From Ligustrum vulgare (Eukaryota > Streptophyta > Magnoliopsida > Lamiales > Oleaceae), in the NCBI GenBank assembly GCA_963555705.1, contig OY743186.1:38179241-38243240 (forward strand): a stretch of DNA of 64,000 nucleotides, in the 5' to 3' direction. The first letter of the stretch is position 1. Every line of letters begins with the position of its first letter. The position numbers and the translations under genes are program-made. Positions 1 to 12,540 of the stretch are shown piece after piece. The notes under the pieces were generated by a model. The model saw only the letters and a program-made list of their open reading frames with translations, was not told the origin of the DNA and did no database searches.

Positions 1-699
1 TTGCATTCACAATATTTGATTATATAGAAATAGGAAAATGGGAGGGAAATTGTTTTAGAAACTACTTTACATTTATATATAGTATGATTATTCGTGTCTT
101 GTATCAATTTTTAACATTGAGATACCTCAAAATGGTAACTTGGCCATGATTTACAAAATTGAGCAAATTAATGCCCAATCTATTGCTTAAACCCTGGAGA
201 GGGAGAGGTACGCATTATTAAGATCGTGACATTGTAGAATAAACCCTGTAATGGATTGGAGATAAGATATTAATAATTTGAGCTTAAACACACAAGACAT
301 TAGTGTTTCTTTGAGACCTAAAGACGCGACACTAATTATGTTCTTGTCCTGTCTTTAAAAAAACATATAGTAAGTTCGCACAAAACTTTTTCAGTTCTTG
401 ATTCGTACTATTTTGATTTTGCAACTTTATTGAAATATCTAGGAAAAGATTTATAGGATTCGATAAACTCCTTAATTAATTGACGTGTTCGAGAGTTTGA
501 CTAATTCTCCCCGGACGATAATGTCCCATATAGATATAAATGATTTGGATTCTTACACCACATTTTTAAGTGATTTTTTTATTGACTAAAATAGACATAA
601 AAGAAATTACAAAAAATATCATTTTATTTTTCTCTCACTATTTTTACATACACCACAATCTTTCAAATAAATTTCTTTTTTTTTCTTCTTTATATTTAG
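1..699. other. AT-rich intergenic stretch, no gene seen
   Basis: No open frame here looks coding. The part from about 554 to 690 resembles 732-880 (same order of CACCACA, AATAGACATAAA and ATATCATTTTA motifs). This looks like a diverged internal duplication of the adjacent inverted-repeat element. Confidence 0.5.
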
Positions 700-1625
700 G
701 GTGGCTATATTGTCACCACAAAATTTATTTTTTACACCACAATTTAAACTATTTTCTTTATTTATAAAAATAGACATAAATAAAATTATATACATATCAT
801 TTTAATATTATCTCACTAAAAATAATTTTTATATACATCACATCTTTCAAATATTCTCTTATCTTCTCTATATTTAATTTTCTAAATCATCTTGTTCTTC
901 TTGTTATTTTATATTTTTACTTTTCAATACCAAGTTAATTGAATAGATGTTAATACAATAATTTCATATGAGTTTTCAATAATGCAAACATTAACATAAG
1001 TTAAAGTTTACGACTTTAGGTTAGCGAAAGATTTTTATTGTTTAAGGTTCCCTATATTTTGATGTCACCTAAGATTTTGGTTATTTAATTATATTTGATT
1101 TTCAATTAAATTTTATATTCAGTTTTCGAATTCTATGGTTTTTCAATTACATATATTTGCGTGGTCATACTGCATTTTACCTATCGTGTTTTCAATTGTA
1201 TCTAGTATTAAAAAAAAATAGTGATTCTAATTTCTAATTGCATCTAGTATTTAAAAAAAAATATATATATATGTGTATCAAGTATTTAGAAGTCAACCGC
1301 CTACTATGTTTATATGAAATTGAATATCTTATTGTTTCAATTATCCATCAAAAATCAATTAAAAAATGTGTAACATGGAAATATGAACCTAATTATTGTA
1401 ATTAAGGAAACAATGGGTGGCAATGATGAGGAAAAATGGGAGAAATATTGAGAATTTGGGATGATGAGTACACCACAATAATATATGTATATATTTTAAA
1501 GTTTTTATAGGATTAGGAGTATTATTGTAAATTTGTTGTGGTGTATTTATTGAAAATATATTTTAATTGTGGTGTGATTTTAATGTGGTGTAGTAAATAA
1601 ATTTTGTGGTGGTAATATAATTATC
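700..1625. mobile_element. Non-autonomous inverted-repeat DNA element
   Basis: The left end (GGTGGCTATATTGTCACCAC) is mirrored by the right end (reverse complement GGATAATTATATTACCACCA). Both continue into ACAAAATTTATTT and ACACCACA. The roughly 0.9-kb interior is AT-rich without a transposase. I could not settle the target-site duplication, so the exact ends and superfamily are open. Confidence 0.5.
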
Positions 1626-2451
1626 CAAATGATTTTTGGTACACATCTTCCAAAATACAACGATCACGTCTTGAAGTAGGAACAATCCAAATTACATAGA
1701 GCAATGAATATTTTGAACTTTCTTTATATAAAATTCGATTCAAAATATATTTACATTTTTTTAATTTTTTTAATTTTTTTTAATTTTTTTTTTAATTTTT
1801 ATTTTCGAAGTGAGTATCTATCAATATGATAATGTAAGGATGAAGTAAATGAATCGAAATTTCAAATACTGGGGTCTATATATAATGATCCAAAAGTTGA
1901 GTTTCAAATGTCTTGCAATGAAAATATGTGACTTTTTGAAAATATATCATGTCCAAAAAGACACAATTTTTCAGCCAAAATAATCCTAAAATATTTCATA
2001 ATATTCTACTTAGAGCATGTTTGGTACCATACAAAATTTTTAATATTTCCCTCAAATTCATTTTTAAATACACATTTCTATGGAACCCATCATATAATCA
2101 GAGTTACATATTGTATTAGAACAAATGAAATATGGGAAAAAATCATAAAAAATTCTGAAGTAGAATACAAGTCCATGCAACTACAAGCACTATAAATTGC
2201 AGTACTAAACATAATTTGCATATTCTTTGTTTTTCTTATGGAAACTCTTAACTGTATAACATGCAAACAGCAAGCCCATTTTTCACACTTTCTGCTGTTT
2301 CCAGGGCATTTTGCACTAGATTTTTAAAAAGTCTTCATCATTTTCTGCTATACTAGACAAATAATGTATTATAGAAATGTAACCAAACTAGAGCAATCTA
2401 GTATACATTTGTGTAGACTAGACACGCGACTCTGCCGATACATAAATTTAA
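1626..2451. other. 3' flank of CslA with a MITE-like insert
   Basis: Downstream of the CslA stop codon. A short element at about 2016-2213 runs from GCATGTTTGGTACC to GTACTAAACAT, an imperfect inverted repeat typical of small MITEs. The rest includes T-rich tracts at 1757-1800 and no recognisable gene. The CslA 3' UTR should occupy the right-hand part. Confidence 0.4.
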
Positions 2452-5400
2452 CTAACTCTGGACTAGTGTTCCCACATAGCCAAATCCCGCGATTGTGAAG
2501 GTGATAGCTTGAAGAAATAGGTATATGAAGTAGTTGTTCTTTCCATATAAAAAGTCGTAGCATCCACAGACGAATAGAAACATGGCGAATCCAAGCTCGT
2601 GTACTAGTATTCTGCAAGTTCATTCCAACACGTAGATAGTAACACACTTCAAGAATCACTCTTTTGTTAAAAGTTTTGTGTTAAAAACATGTTTTTTATG
2701 TTTTTGAGGTAAAATGTGTAGTTGAAAAGTTGAGAGAGAAAATATGTGCGATTAAAAAATAGTTTGGAAAATTGTGTTATTTAAAAATATGTTTTTATTT
2801 TGCCAAACAGAGGCTTTATTTTCGAAGAATTTTACCTGTCTCCGAGTTTAAATCTGAATTTCTTGGGTGTTGGTTTGGTGTTGGATTTGTTCTTGTGAGC
2901 ATCTCCGAGTTTTTCAGTAACAACCCATTCGTTTACTCTCTTAGCCTCGAGCAGACCGATAATGGTAGCCTTGGTACGATGAAAAGACATCACGTTCTCG
3001 AATAGGATCCAATAAAACAATAAATGGAAAGACCTGAAAAATAAGAAATTTTCGTTATGGTTGCAGTTTTAACGCGAATTCAGCATTGCGTATAGTACGA
3101 GAAAAAACCGACCTTGGAGTTCCGACTGAGTTTAGAGCTGTGATGATGCAAGGAATGTAAATGGCTCCCCATTTTGGAACATAAACTTCAGGTACCAAAA
3201 TTGTCAATGGGAGTACAACACAGTAAAAGAAGAAAGTGAACATGTGAGCTATGATCTTCCTCACAAAGAAGAAGCTGTAGATTACATAAAACTTCTTCCA
3301 TAGAGACACTTTCTGCAAAAAATCAGTAAAACAAAAGATTTTGAGTTCCTTGTATGACAAACAGAAGACAATTATAAGGTTGTCAAACAAACCTTATTCC
3401 TTGCAATTTCCATAACCATTTTTCTGAATAAATTCGCAGGACCACAAGACCATCGATGCTGCTGGAAACGAAACGCTTTAAACGTACTAGGAAGCTCACT
3501 TTTCACCTAAAATGAGGAATCAAACCTTAATTAGAATTTAGAAGTTGACGTACATGTTTCGGTCAAGAAATCTTGAATATTGTACTGTACTGTCTAGTTC
3601 AGTCTTGATCGTATTCAAGATTAAGTACCCAATGTGACCTAAATGGATAAACAAACAAATTGAATAGACTAACAATTTGATTTAGTACCTGGAGGTCCCC
3701 AAGATAAAGAAATTTCCATCCCTTGAGACCAGCTCTAACAGCCAAATCCATGTCCTCAACGGTTGTTCTATCTTTCCATCCTCCTGCCTCATTGATTGCT
3801 GCTATTCTCCATATACCACCAGTTCCTGAAATTACGAAATTTTGTTATATTTCGCCTTTCAACCTTATAGAATTAAGAATTAGAATTGCTCGTTCTGATT
3901 CACAAGAAAAAGATCGAACAAGTTAGATCTTATTGATAATGCAGAGAATGAGTCTATTATCTTGATAGATATGTTTCTACTTCGTCAACAAGCATTCTCG
4001 TGGTCAACTAACTCAATTCTAATTTAGCATTCACTGTTACTTGTCAGCAGAATTCAAGTTATGGTTAATAATGGAGCTAGGCACGTGCATATGATATCTG
4101 CGACATTAAAGCTTAAGTATCTTTAGTGTCAAGTAATAATTAAGTAATTAACCAACTAACTAATAAAAGTACATTGGCTTACCATTGAAGCCAAAAAAAG
4201 CATGAGTAGATGATCCCACTTCTTGCTCGACTGTAAAGTGGTAATCCAACGACATTTCTTGCATTCTTGTCAACAAACACTCGTCCGAATTCACTGCAAA
4301 ACAAACCAATTTTAAACAATTTTCATTAGGATTCCAATCGTTTATATTCCACTATGGCATATTTCCAGAGTTGTACCTTAATGATGTAGCGTGGCACTTG
4401 CAAAATTGAATATCGACTTATTATATATTTCAAGAATATTAAGATAAGAATAATGTTATTCACGGTGAATAACTACAGCCGTCATTGTCAAATGTATCGT
4501 GATTTTTATAATAACAAAAAATTATCAAATGAATTTTAATTTTAATGATAAAATAAGCATAAGAAGGATGTCACGTCAGACGACTATTGTCATTGTTGTC
4601 GACTTCGAATAACATTACCCTTAAAATACGCAATCTGTCGGTGTACAAAAATGTTAAACGACAATTTTATTTTTATTTTTTTAATTTTATTATTATTATT
4701 TTTTTTTGTGGGGATGCTGAGGAGTGAGTGACTGGTGAGTCAGTGGGCCAGTGTGGGTCCACTAATGTGTCTCAATCTGTATTGAGCAAGCGCATAATAG
4801 CACGTCGACAACTATACCCTCGTTTATTCTTTTTTCTTTGTCAAAAAAAAAAAAAAAAAAAGGTTTATCCCACACCTTGAAGACCCTAACCGACCATGCT
4901 TTAGATCATTGGTTAAGGAGGTAAATCGCTGGTTATCCCTCCTAAAGTTAGGGTGGAGTGGTGGTAAGTCATAACTCCCGTTTATCATAGGATACAAATC
5001 CATTATTTCAGGATTTGAACTCTACATCCAACTATATTGAGCACTTTTCCATTCCTTTCATTTGTCACACTGAGAGATGTGTCATGAGGCTTCTTTTTTC
5101 TTTGTCGGTTTTACTAAAAGAAACATACCCCCGTATATGGAGCACTTCTACGCCGGCTAATCCGGGGGAGACTCTTAAAATTCAGTGCAGTTTCGTCATT
5201 ATGATATAATGTTAATGATATCTATTCATTAAAAAATGACAGGCTGAAATGCCTAACTAATAAGTACTTAATTAGGCTAATTAAAAATTATTAAACAGGC
5301 TAATCAGGAAGGTTTTTCAAAATCAAGACAATGATTAATATTCCAATTATTGACCTTTAAGAGTAGGTATTTTATTTATCGATTAATAAATTAATAATAA

Positions 5401-5463
5401 TTACAACTAAATTCTATGAAGAAGCAATATTCTGATTCTAATTATCGAACCGAACCTAGTCCA

Positions 5464-5507
<44 letters not shown>

Positions 5508-6686
5508 CGCCGTGATGTGTGGTCAATGCGCACATTGATAGACCCACGACTCAAGTAGGACCCTATAATACACATGATTTTGCAACATTCCAAGAGCACC
5601 AACTAAATGGAGTATATTTTATAAATTACCAATATGCTGAGGTAATAATAATAATAATACCACCGACGCTGGCATATATTGGGATTCTGCACGAGAAAAG
5701 GAAGTTAAGGAACGGCTCGTACAAGAGAGGGTAGCTAATTGCGATTAAGAGTGCGAGACTTACCGAACCTCCAACGAGCTTGTACGAGGGCAATATTGGG
5801 ATTGTGCACGAGAAACGGAACGGCTCGTTGAAGGAAATCCGGTTCGGGTCGAAAATCGGCATCGAAAATGACGACGTATTCACAATCTTTGACATAGTCA
5901 CGTTTGAGGCCCTCTTTAAGAGCACCTGCCTTGTACCCTCCTCTTGTCTCTCTAATTTGGTACCTAATGTTAATGCCTTTGCTTGCCCATCTAATGCATT
6001 CCTTCTCAACCATATCCTATAACAAATTAATTAATGAGATTCTCAAAAACTAAAATTATGGTCAAATATAATAATTAACAAAAATAAATATTTATAACTA
6101 TCTTGCCTAATTAAAATATAAAGAAAATAAAAAAAATTCTTCTTATATGCAAAGAGTTAAATAGATTTGTGGTGTATACCTTGACTACAAGATCAGTAGA
6201 ATCATCAAGAACTTGAATAATCAAACGGTCAGCAGGCCATGAAAGATTACAAGCTGCTCCAATGGAGATTTTATAAACCTGTCAGAAATCAAGAAAATGT
6301 CAGCAATTCTTTCCTCACGTTCCATTGTGTGTGAATGTGAGAGAGAGAAGGTAGACCTCTTTTTCATTGAACATGGGGATCTGAACAAGAACCAAAGGAA
6401 AAGCTGCATTGCCAATCTCCACATCATCACGCATTGGCTCCCATTTGTATCTCTTTTCGGGCTTCTTCATAAACAGTTTGACAAGGACTATAACGACTCC
6501 CATGTACAGCCTCTCCATGAACATCATAATTGACATGGCCAGGCATATGTATACAGAAATCCTCAGCAGTGGCACTACCAATGGAGCTTTAATCAGTTCC
6601 CAAAGGAGCCCGATTTGGCCCGCAACATCACTCGTCGAACCCGGGAATGATTCCGGTATAAAACTCTTCACAGAAACCTCCGCCAT
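2452..6686 (-). CDS. CSLA: Cellulose synthase-like A, glucomannan 4-beta-mannosyltransferase (9 exons)
   Basis: Golgi glycosyltransferase (GT2) that polymerises mannan/glucomannan from GDP-mannose, plus GDP-glucose, for the cell wall. Exons on the minus strand: 6357-6686, 6180-6278, 5764-6016, 4183-4293, 3689-3825, 3393-3506, 3113-3312, 2836-3033, 2452-2611. All borders are GT/AG, phases join, and the sum is 1602 nt, i.e. 533 aa, the usual size for the family. Visible motifs: hydrophobic N-terminal segment around residues 36-70, DDSTD at 135-139, DAD at 195-197, VEDMD at 287-291, QQHRW (the QxxRW motif) at 325-329, then several C-terminal membrane segments including [10 protein letters not shown]. 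The start ATG is the first in frame and gives the family-typical MAEVS beginning. Intron 3 is large (1.47 kb) and carries inserts; intron 8 holds a MITE. I call it AtCSLA2/9-like from overall layout; the precise orthologue is not decided. Confidence 0.96.
2660..2814. mobile_element. MITE inside CslA intron 8
   Basis: About 155 bp with the shared core GGTAAAATGTGTAGTTGAAA, then a GAGAGAAAATATGTG motif and the end TTGCCAAACAGAGGC. The same core recurs more than ten times in the window. It sits in the 224-nt intron before the last CslA exon and leaves both splice sites intact. Confidence 0.6.
4294..5763. other. Expanded CslA intron 3
   Basis: This 1.47-kb intron holds a 20-base A run near 4843-4862, an ordered stretch from about 4863 to 5180 containing GGATTTGAACTC (a tRNA B-box-like string on the minus strand), and an (AT)n run at 5467-5504. 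The middle stretch looks inserted, possibly SINE-like, but I see no clear A box or flanking duplication. Confidence 0.35.
5467..5504. repeat. (AT)n microsatellite
   Basis: About 19 uninterrupted AT units inside CslA intron 3. Confidence 0.95.
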
Positions 6687-6844
6687 TTTTGTTTCTCTCT
6701 GTCTCTCTCTCTGAAACAGGGGATGCTCACTGGCACTGCTCAGTATAGATCTGTACTTTACTCAGTTTGAGCCAAGCAATACTTCTTGTTTCTTTCTATA
6801 GCTTTAAGATAGAAGAGAGACAGAGAAGTATAGCGTCATTGTGC

Positions 6845-6875
<31 letters not shown>

Positions 6876-6950
6876 GTCACAGAACTGGCAAAAGAGAGTG
6901 GAGCAAGTGATGGTTGGGGAGAGAGAGTGACAAGTGTTTTTATAGCGAAA
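6687..6950 (-). promoter_or_regulatory. CslA 5' leader with CT runs and a TATA box
   Basis: On the minus strand TATAAAA lies at 6938-6944, about 250 bases before the start codon. Between them are two pyrimidine tracts on the gene's strand, (CT)n at 6848-6878 and a shorter one at 6699-6712. Such CT-rich leaders are common in plant genes. A transcription start near 6910 is inferred from TATA spacing only. Confidence 0.45.
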
Positions 6951-7009
6951 ATGCGATAGACTTGCTGACTAGCAAGTGAAACTGGTGGATCTAAAATCCA
7001 TAGTAAACC

Positions 7010-7800
7010 TAACCTAATTATTTACTATCTGGTGTTTTCAATTGAGATTTTGATGAATCTTATAGATAATATTATAAATAAATTAGGATCACGCTACAAT
7101 TACATACTAATTTATACATTAGATTACACAATATCTCACATGGCTGTGTCGTCCATACCCATGTAAGAGGGTATGTAACCCAATGTGTAAACTAGTGTGT
7201 TACACTATATTTATCCTAATAATAATTAGGTGTTTACAATTGAGATTTTAATCAGATTCATTAAAATTTAGGTGTGCTAAATGAGATCTTAATGAATTCT
7301 AATGAAATCTTTTAAATTTTAGTTATCTACAGTAAATAATGAATTTATAGGTATTTCATAAATATAGTGATTTTAAAAGATTTGAATTAATTTTAAGCTT
7401 AAAATACAACAAGCTCTTTTGAAACTTTAATGAAATCCAATAAAATCTAGGTATTCTTATTTGAGATTTAATGAATTTATATAAAATCTTTTTAAATTTA
7501 GGTATCCTTATAAGGATTTTATTTATCATAAAAAGAATTGGATGAATTTTAAACTTAAAAATATATACAAAAAAACTTTTGAAATCTCACCATTTTTAAT
7601 GAGAATTTTTTAAAAATCTATTCAAATTCATTAGAATTCATAATCTATAAAAATCCATCGAAATCTCACTTTAGGACACCAGCCTTAATGAGATTCTTAT
7701 TAATTTTATGAAAATCTATTTAAATTTATGAAATTCATAAAAATTTATAATCTTTTAAAGTCCATCAAAATCTTAGTTTAGGACTTTTTATTTTATTTAA
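7010..7800. repeat. Diffuse short-motif repeat region
   Basis: Variants of TTGAGATTTTAATGAATTC and AATCTTTTAAATTTAGG recur in both orientations at roughly 60-130 base spacing. This fits several stacked copies of one small inverted-repeat element. No coding potential. Confidence 0.5.
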
Positions 7801-7810
7801 TTGAGGGGTT

Positions 7811-7828
7811 GGGGGGGGGGGGGGGGGG
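7811..7828. repeat. Poly-G tract
   Basis: Eighteen consecutive G, preceded by GAGGGGTT; the only long G run in an AT-rich window. Confidence 0.9.
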
Positions 7829-8015
7829 TCTCGCTTTGGTAAAATAGCATAACAGGGGGTTTATTGTGAGTACTAACTTGGTAATCTTCTTTACCTTTCT
7901 CTTTATGAATAATTAGTCAAAAAGAAATTAAGTCAGAATTTAGCCTTTGTTTGATAATTTTTTTCAGATAAATATATTGTCAAAACAAATTTTGCTTCAT
8001 GCACCACGTTATAAT

Positions 8016-8803
8016 TAGGGGTGGACAAAAAAATCGAAATGAGTAAATCGAATCGAAAAAATCGAAATATTTCGGTTCTTGAAAAAAAATCGAAATCGAT
8101 CGGTTCTTAAAATCAAAATCGAAAATCGAATTCGAAACCAATAAAAACATTTTTTTTTTTAATTTTTCATTGAATTAAACAACAAAATATATTTATGTCC
8201 ACTCTTTAATATGTAGACAGTGGGTTAAAGTAGTATAAATTTATTCACAATTTTTTCATTTGAGAAATGTTGTCCAAATTAGTAGTATTTTAATTAGAAA
8301 TCATGACTTACAATCTTCTCCAAGTAGAACCACACTTTAATGTATAGACACTTAAATAATGTATAAAATGTTTTCTGTTTGATACACTATTATTATGAAA
8401 TTTAGTAATTTACTTTTAAGTCATTTCATGCACTATTATAGTATTATTATTTTGTGGAATTTACTTTTAAATTTTTAATGAGATTCAAATGTTCTTTCTT
8501 CCTCGACGTGATTTCTTTTTCAAATAAAAATGGTTTTAGAGTAAAAAAAAGATTTTAACTATCAAGATTCTGAGATTCACATTCGTGGTATATTATACAT
8601 GAATTTGAAGTTTAATTTTAATTGGAAGCTTTATTTGGTTGTATTTACCTTTAATTTTTGCAAACAATTAGATTTTTTTTTTGTATTTGTATCAAATTTA
8701 ATTTTTTTAATTGGAACAGAACAAAAATCGAAAAATAACCGAAATCGAAACCGTTCAATTCTTGTCTTTGAAGGAATCGAAACCAGGTAAACGCCCAACC
8801 CTA
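8016..8803. mobile_element. Non-autonomous hAT element with 8-bp duplication
   Basis: The left end TAGGGGTGGAC and right end CCCAACCCTA are inverted. They are flanked by a perfect 8-bp direct repeat GTTATAAT (8008-8015 and 8804-8811). An 8-bp duplication with TAGGGG-type ends is the hAT signature. Both ends carry many ATCGAAA/CGGTTC subterminal motifs. No transposase is left in its 788 bp. Confidence 0.75.
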
Positions 8804-8929
8804 GTTATAATCACACTACAACTAATATATGTTTTTAATAAATACACAACAAAAAATTTACAATTATAACCTTAACAAAATAAAAAACACTAAAAAATTA
8901 CAATATTGTATTTGGGGTGCTCTCATCTT

Positions 8930-9220
8930 AACATAAGCACGACTAATTCCTTTCTTAAACATAAGCTCAAGCTCATTAATTAGCATGAGCTCGGCTTATC
9001 ATTCCTTAACTCGGGCTCATTACTTAAACATGAACTGAGCTCGACCTATTATTTCCTAACACAAGCTCGGGCTTATGTGCTAACATGAGCTCGACCTATA
9101 ACTCACATTAAAACAAGCTTGGGCTTATTTCTTAACATGATCTCAGCTTATTGCCTCTCAACATAAGTTTAAAACTATTACTTAACATAGTCTCGGTTTA
9201 TTCCTTGCTTAAACATTTCA
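8930..9220. repeat. Imperfect AGCTCG/GGCTTATT repeat block
   Basis: Roughly seven copies of a 35-45 base unit built around ACATAAGCTCGGGCTTATT. A second block of the same unit lies at 10975-11260. Both probably belong to the 3' noncoding part of the LTR element that ends at 12540. Confidence 0.6.
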
Positions 9221-9410
9221 ATATGTTCTATTATCAATGCAAGCCATAATCCCTCACCAATCTGAGTTTAGCTTCTATGCTCTCCAATCATCGAACGAAA
9301 ACAATTGTAATAATCGCAGAAAGCCTACCATACAATCACATTGGGAATGGTTTACAAGGCCAACCACAAAGCGAAACTTTACAAATTATCCCTAAAAAAC
9401 AAAAGGTTAA

Positions 9411-9961
9411 ATAATTTACAATGTCCCATATGGCAAGGCATTACAAATTATTTCCTCACAAATAATTTACAATGTCTCGTATGGGAAAGGCGTTACAAAT
9501 TATTTCCTTACAAATAATTTACAATGTCTCATATGGTAAGGCGTTACAAATTATTTCCTCACAAATAATTTACAATGTCTCATATGGCAAGGCGTTACAA
9601 ATTATTTCCTCGCAAATAATCTACAATGTCTCATATGAAATTATTTCCTTACAAATAATTTACAATGTCTCATATGGTAAGGTGTTGCAAATTATTTTCT
9701 CGCAAATAATTTACAATGTCTCATATGGCAAGGCATTACAAATTATTTCCTAACAAATAATTTACAATGTCTCATATGGCAAGATGTTACAAATTATTTT
9801 CTCGCAAATAATTTACAATGTCTCATATGGTAAGGTGTTACAAATTATTTCCTTACAAATAATTTACAATATCTCATATGACAAGACGTTACAAATTATT
9901 TCTTCGAAAATAATTTACAATGTCTCATATAGAAAGGTGTTACAAATTATTTCCTCATAAA
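9411..9961. repeat. 51-bp minisatellite, about 11 units
   Basis: Tandem units of 51 bp, each with TTTACAATGTCTCATATGG followed by an inverted pair AAATTATTT/AAATAATTT that can form a hairpin. The fifth unit (about 9610-9640) is short by roughly 15 bases. 51 is divisible by three, so a long open frame (9472-9753) runs through it; I consider that frame fortuitous. Confidence 0.9.
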
Positions 9962-11738
9962 TAAATTATAAGGTCGACCAAAATGTTCAACCTAACGAAT
10001 TATTTCAGCAAGAGTAATTTACAGGGTCAACCATCAGGCCCGGCCTCACAGATTGCTTCCCTGTAAAGAGTTTACAAGGTCGGCCCACCTGCCCGACCTA
10101 TTTCCTTAAATTATACAAGGTCAAGGGTTTGACCCCTTCTTTGTACAAAATGTTTACAAGGTCGACCTAAATGCCCGACCTGACTAACAATTTCCTTAAA
10201 TTATAGTCAAATGATTTAGAAGGTCGGCCATACTCGATCTTACAAATTGTTTTCCATGAATCCACAAAGTCAAAAGCTTGGCCACTTCTTTATGTAAATC
10301 ATATACAAGGTAGGCCTCGCTCGACATTACAAATTATTTTCATAAACTCACAAAAGGGTAGGGCTTAACCTCTCATTTGCACTAAAGTCCACAAGGTCGG
10401 CCATAACCGACCTGTATAGCTATATTTCAAATTATAAAAACTACCCCCTGCTTTGAACTAGAAACTCACAAGGTTGGACAAAGTCACAAACATGATCTTT
10501 TCGAATTGTTCTTGGAGTAACGAGGCTGGTTCAAATGCCCGACTCGTGGAATCAATTTACGAACAAAACACAAGTATCATATATTTAACTGAAACTTGTG
10601 AACTTATTCACAAAAATTACAAGCAGTCCATGAGGCATACCCCGGGTAAAAGACAAGTCTACAAATTTTTTATGAAAGCAAGTTCAAAGCACGGGCTCGC
10701 TGCCATCTTCAACATGCCCGACCTTATAAATAAATTCCTAAAAATCACAAAGTGAAGGGCTTGACCCCTTTATAAAAACAATTTACAAGGTAGATCACAA
10801 GATACGACCTTCCCAAGCTATTAATGACACTACCTATAAAAATTGTTCATTGCCCACGCACAAGCATTCAAAACCTTAACCATGAGCAAACAATTAGATA
10901 CTTGCTCATGCAAGTACACATGGCCATTCTGAAGCAGTCAAGTAATCAAATTACATAATGAAGTCCCTGGATCTACATAAGCCCATGTTTATTACTTTAC
11001 ATGTTTGGGCTTATTTACATTCTACATAATACTCGGGTTTATTATATAACATAAGCTTCGCTTATTCTTCGTTACAATAAGCTCAAGCTTATTACATAAC
11101 ATAGACTCTTGCTTCATTATCGGTAACATATGCTCGAGCTCATTACTTAACATAAGTTCGAGCTCATTACTTAACATAGGCTTGGCTTATTATTTAACAT
11201 AAGTTCGAGCTCATTACTTAACATAGGCTCGACTTATTATTTATTAACATAAGCTGCAACATAACCATTGAATCACATCCTACTAGAATCACGTTGTCTC
11301 ATTATTTAATGTCCATCTCTCCCCGAGCTCAATAAAGGATGCACGGAGGCTTATAATTAGTCTAAATTTTGTCTTATATGGGCAACTGGAGATTATGCAA
11401 CATTATCCTAATAATGTCATCAAGGCTCCTACATCTCCAAATCATCCGGGTAACCTAATTCTACCTGGAATGTGCTACTTACTCCATAAATACAGAATTT
11501 TCAATCATTGTCCGATACATAAAGGACAAGACCTCTACTTGTGAATTAGTAAAACTCACGAGATGGGACGAATGTAAGAACACTCTCAGTTGTTATCAAG
11601 ATTTGGTAAGTGAAAGTCTTTTGCTAGAAGTAAGATCCATGTTTCATAGCATGACCTTAACCTTACTATAGCAATAATTAAACTTGATATGACATACGTC
11701 TAGAGGCCGGAGCTCGACCTCTGACGTACGGGGGCTAA
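9962..11738 (+). mobile_element. 3' internal region of an LTR retrotransposon
   Basis: Noncoding DNA with scattered ACAAGGTCGGCC/GCCCGACC motifs, degenerate continuations of the minisatellite, and a second AGCTCGAGCT repeat block. It ends in a purine-rich ACGGGGGCTAA directly before a TG-starting long terminal repeat, as expected for a polypurine tract. I see no reverse transcriptase or integrase upstream, so the element is 5'-truncated or lost its coding part. Where it begins (somewhere between 8.8 and 9.3 kb) is unclear. Confidence 0.5.
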
Positions 11739-12540
11739 TGATCGATATATTTTTGGTCATTCCATTATTAGAATATTACTTTTCACCTTTATATGTGAAG
11801 CCCAATGTCATGCTTTGGGCCGGCCTTCTATCTTGCCTGATTGATACAAATTCACGATGTCTTACAATAATTTAGGGGTTCGAAATATAATAGGTCAGGA
11901 TTACCTTGATTAATGGGTCGATCACATCTATGACCAACAACCAAATAAGCACATGGTCGGGCAAGAATGTCCCGGCCATACATAGATCGGGATTGATGCC
12001 CGACTTCATTAGGTTACCAAATTCGTTCATCTATAGGTTGACATGTCTGCCCGGGCTTATCCTATAACCTAGGTTGGGTATTCCCAGCCTTATCTTGTTT
12101 AATCATATAGTGTTTTATGGACGGTACATCCCAGTTATATTACGCCTACAAGTCAAATACAAACGGGTTCAAAGCCTTATTCATTTATGGGCTTTACCAA
12201 TGGGCCAACTTCTTGGGCCCTCGAAATAAGATATAACCTATAAGGAAACGTCCTAAAAAAGGGGAAGTACAATTCTTGTAAGGTTAGAACTCCTCCTAAA
12301 ATGTAAATTTATACCAACATGACTCATTCTTTAATTAAGAAAGGTTATGGGCTTTTCAGCCCTATAAATACATCTCATTTGATCACATATTATTCATTCA
12401 TAATTCTTTAAACTTATTCCAGTTATATATTTTCTGCTTCCCTCCAGAATACTAATTCTCACATCGGAGGGGCGACGAGGGCATCCCTCGTTGCCTTTTT
12501 TTTGCAGATTTCTTGGAAGCTTGGATCGTCTTCTCCAACA
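11739..12540 (+). mobile_element. Probable 3' long terminal repeat
   Basis: Starts TGATCGATA after a polypurine-like stretch and plausibly ends CTTCTCCAACA. Inside are a TATA box TATAAATA at 12363-12370 and a downstream CATCGGAGGGGCGACGAGGG segment that resembles the R/U5 part of plant gypsy LTRs. There is no second copy in the window to fix the borders, so the right end is tentative. Confidence 0.5.

Noticed and set aside
2369..2659. 96-residue minus-strand frame over the last CslA exon
   Set aside because: It is out of frame; the true exon reads [20 protein letters not shown] and stops at 2452.
5626..6009. Second minus-strand frame across CslA exon 3
   Set aside because: It overlaps the real exon in another frame and runs into the intron; the CslA frame carries the DAD motif.
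9472..9753. Open frame with a repeated 17-residue peptide
   Set aside because: It is the 51-bp minisatellite read in one frame; it has no start context or homology and other units break the frame.
9411..9961. CRISPR-like array
   Set aside because: Units abut with no unique spacers, and this is a plant nuclear genome.
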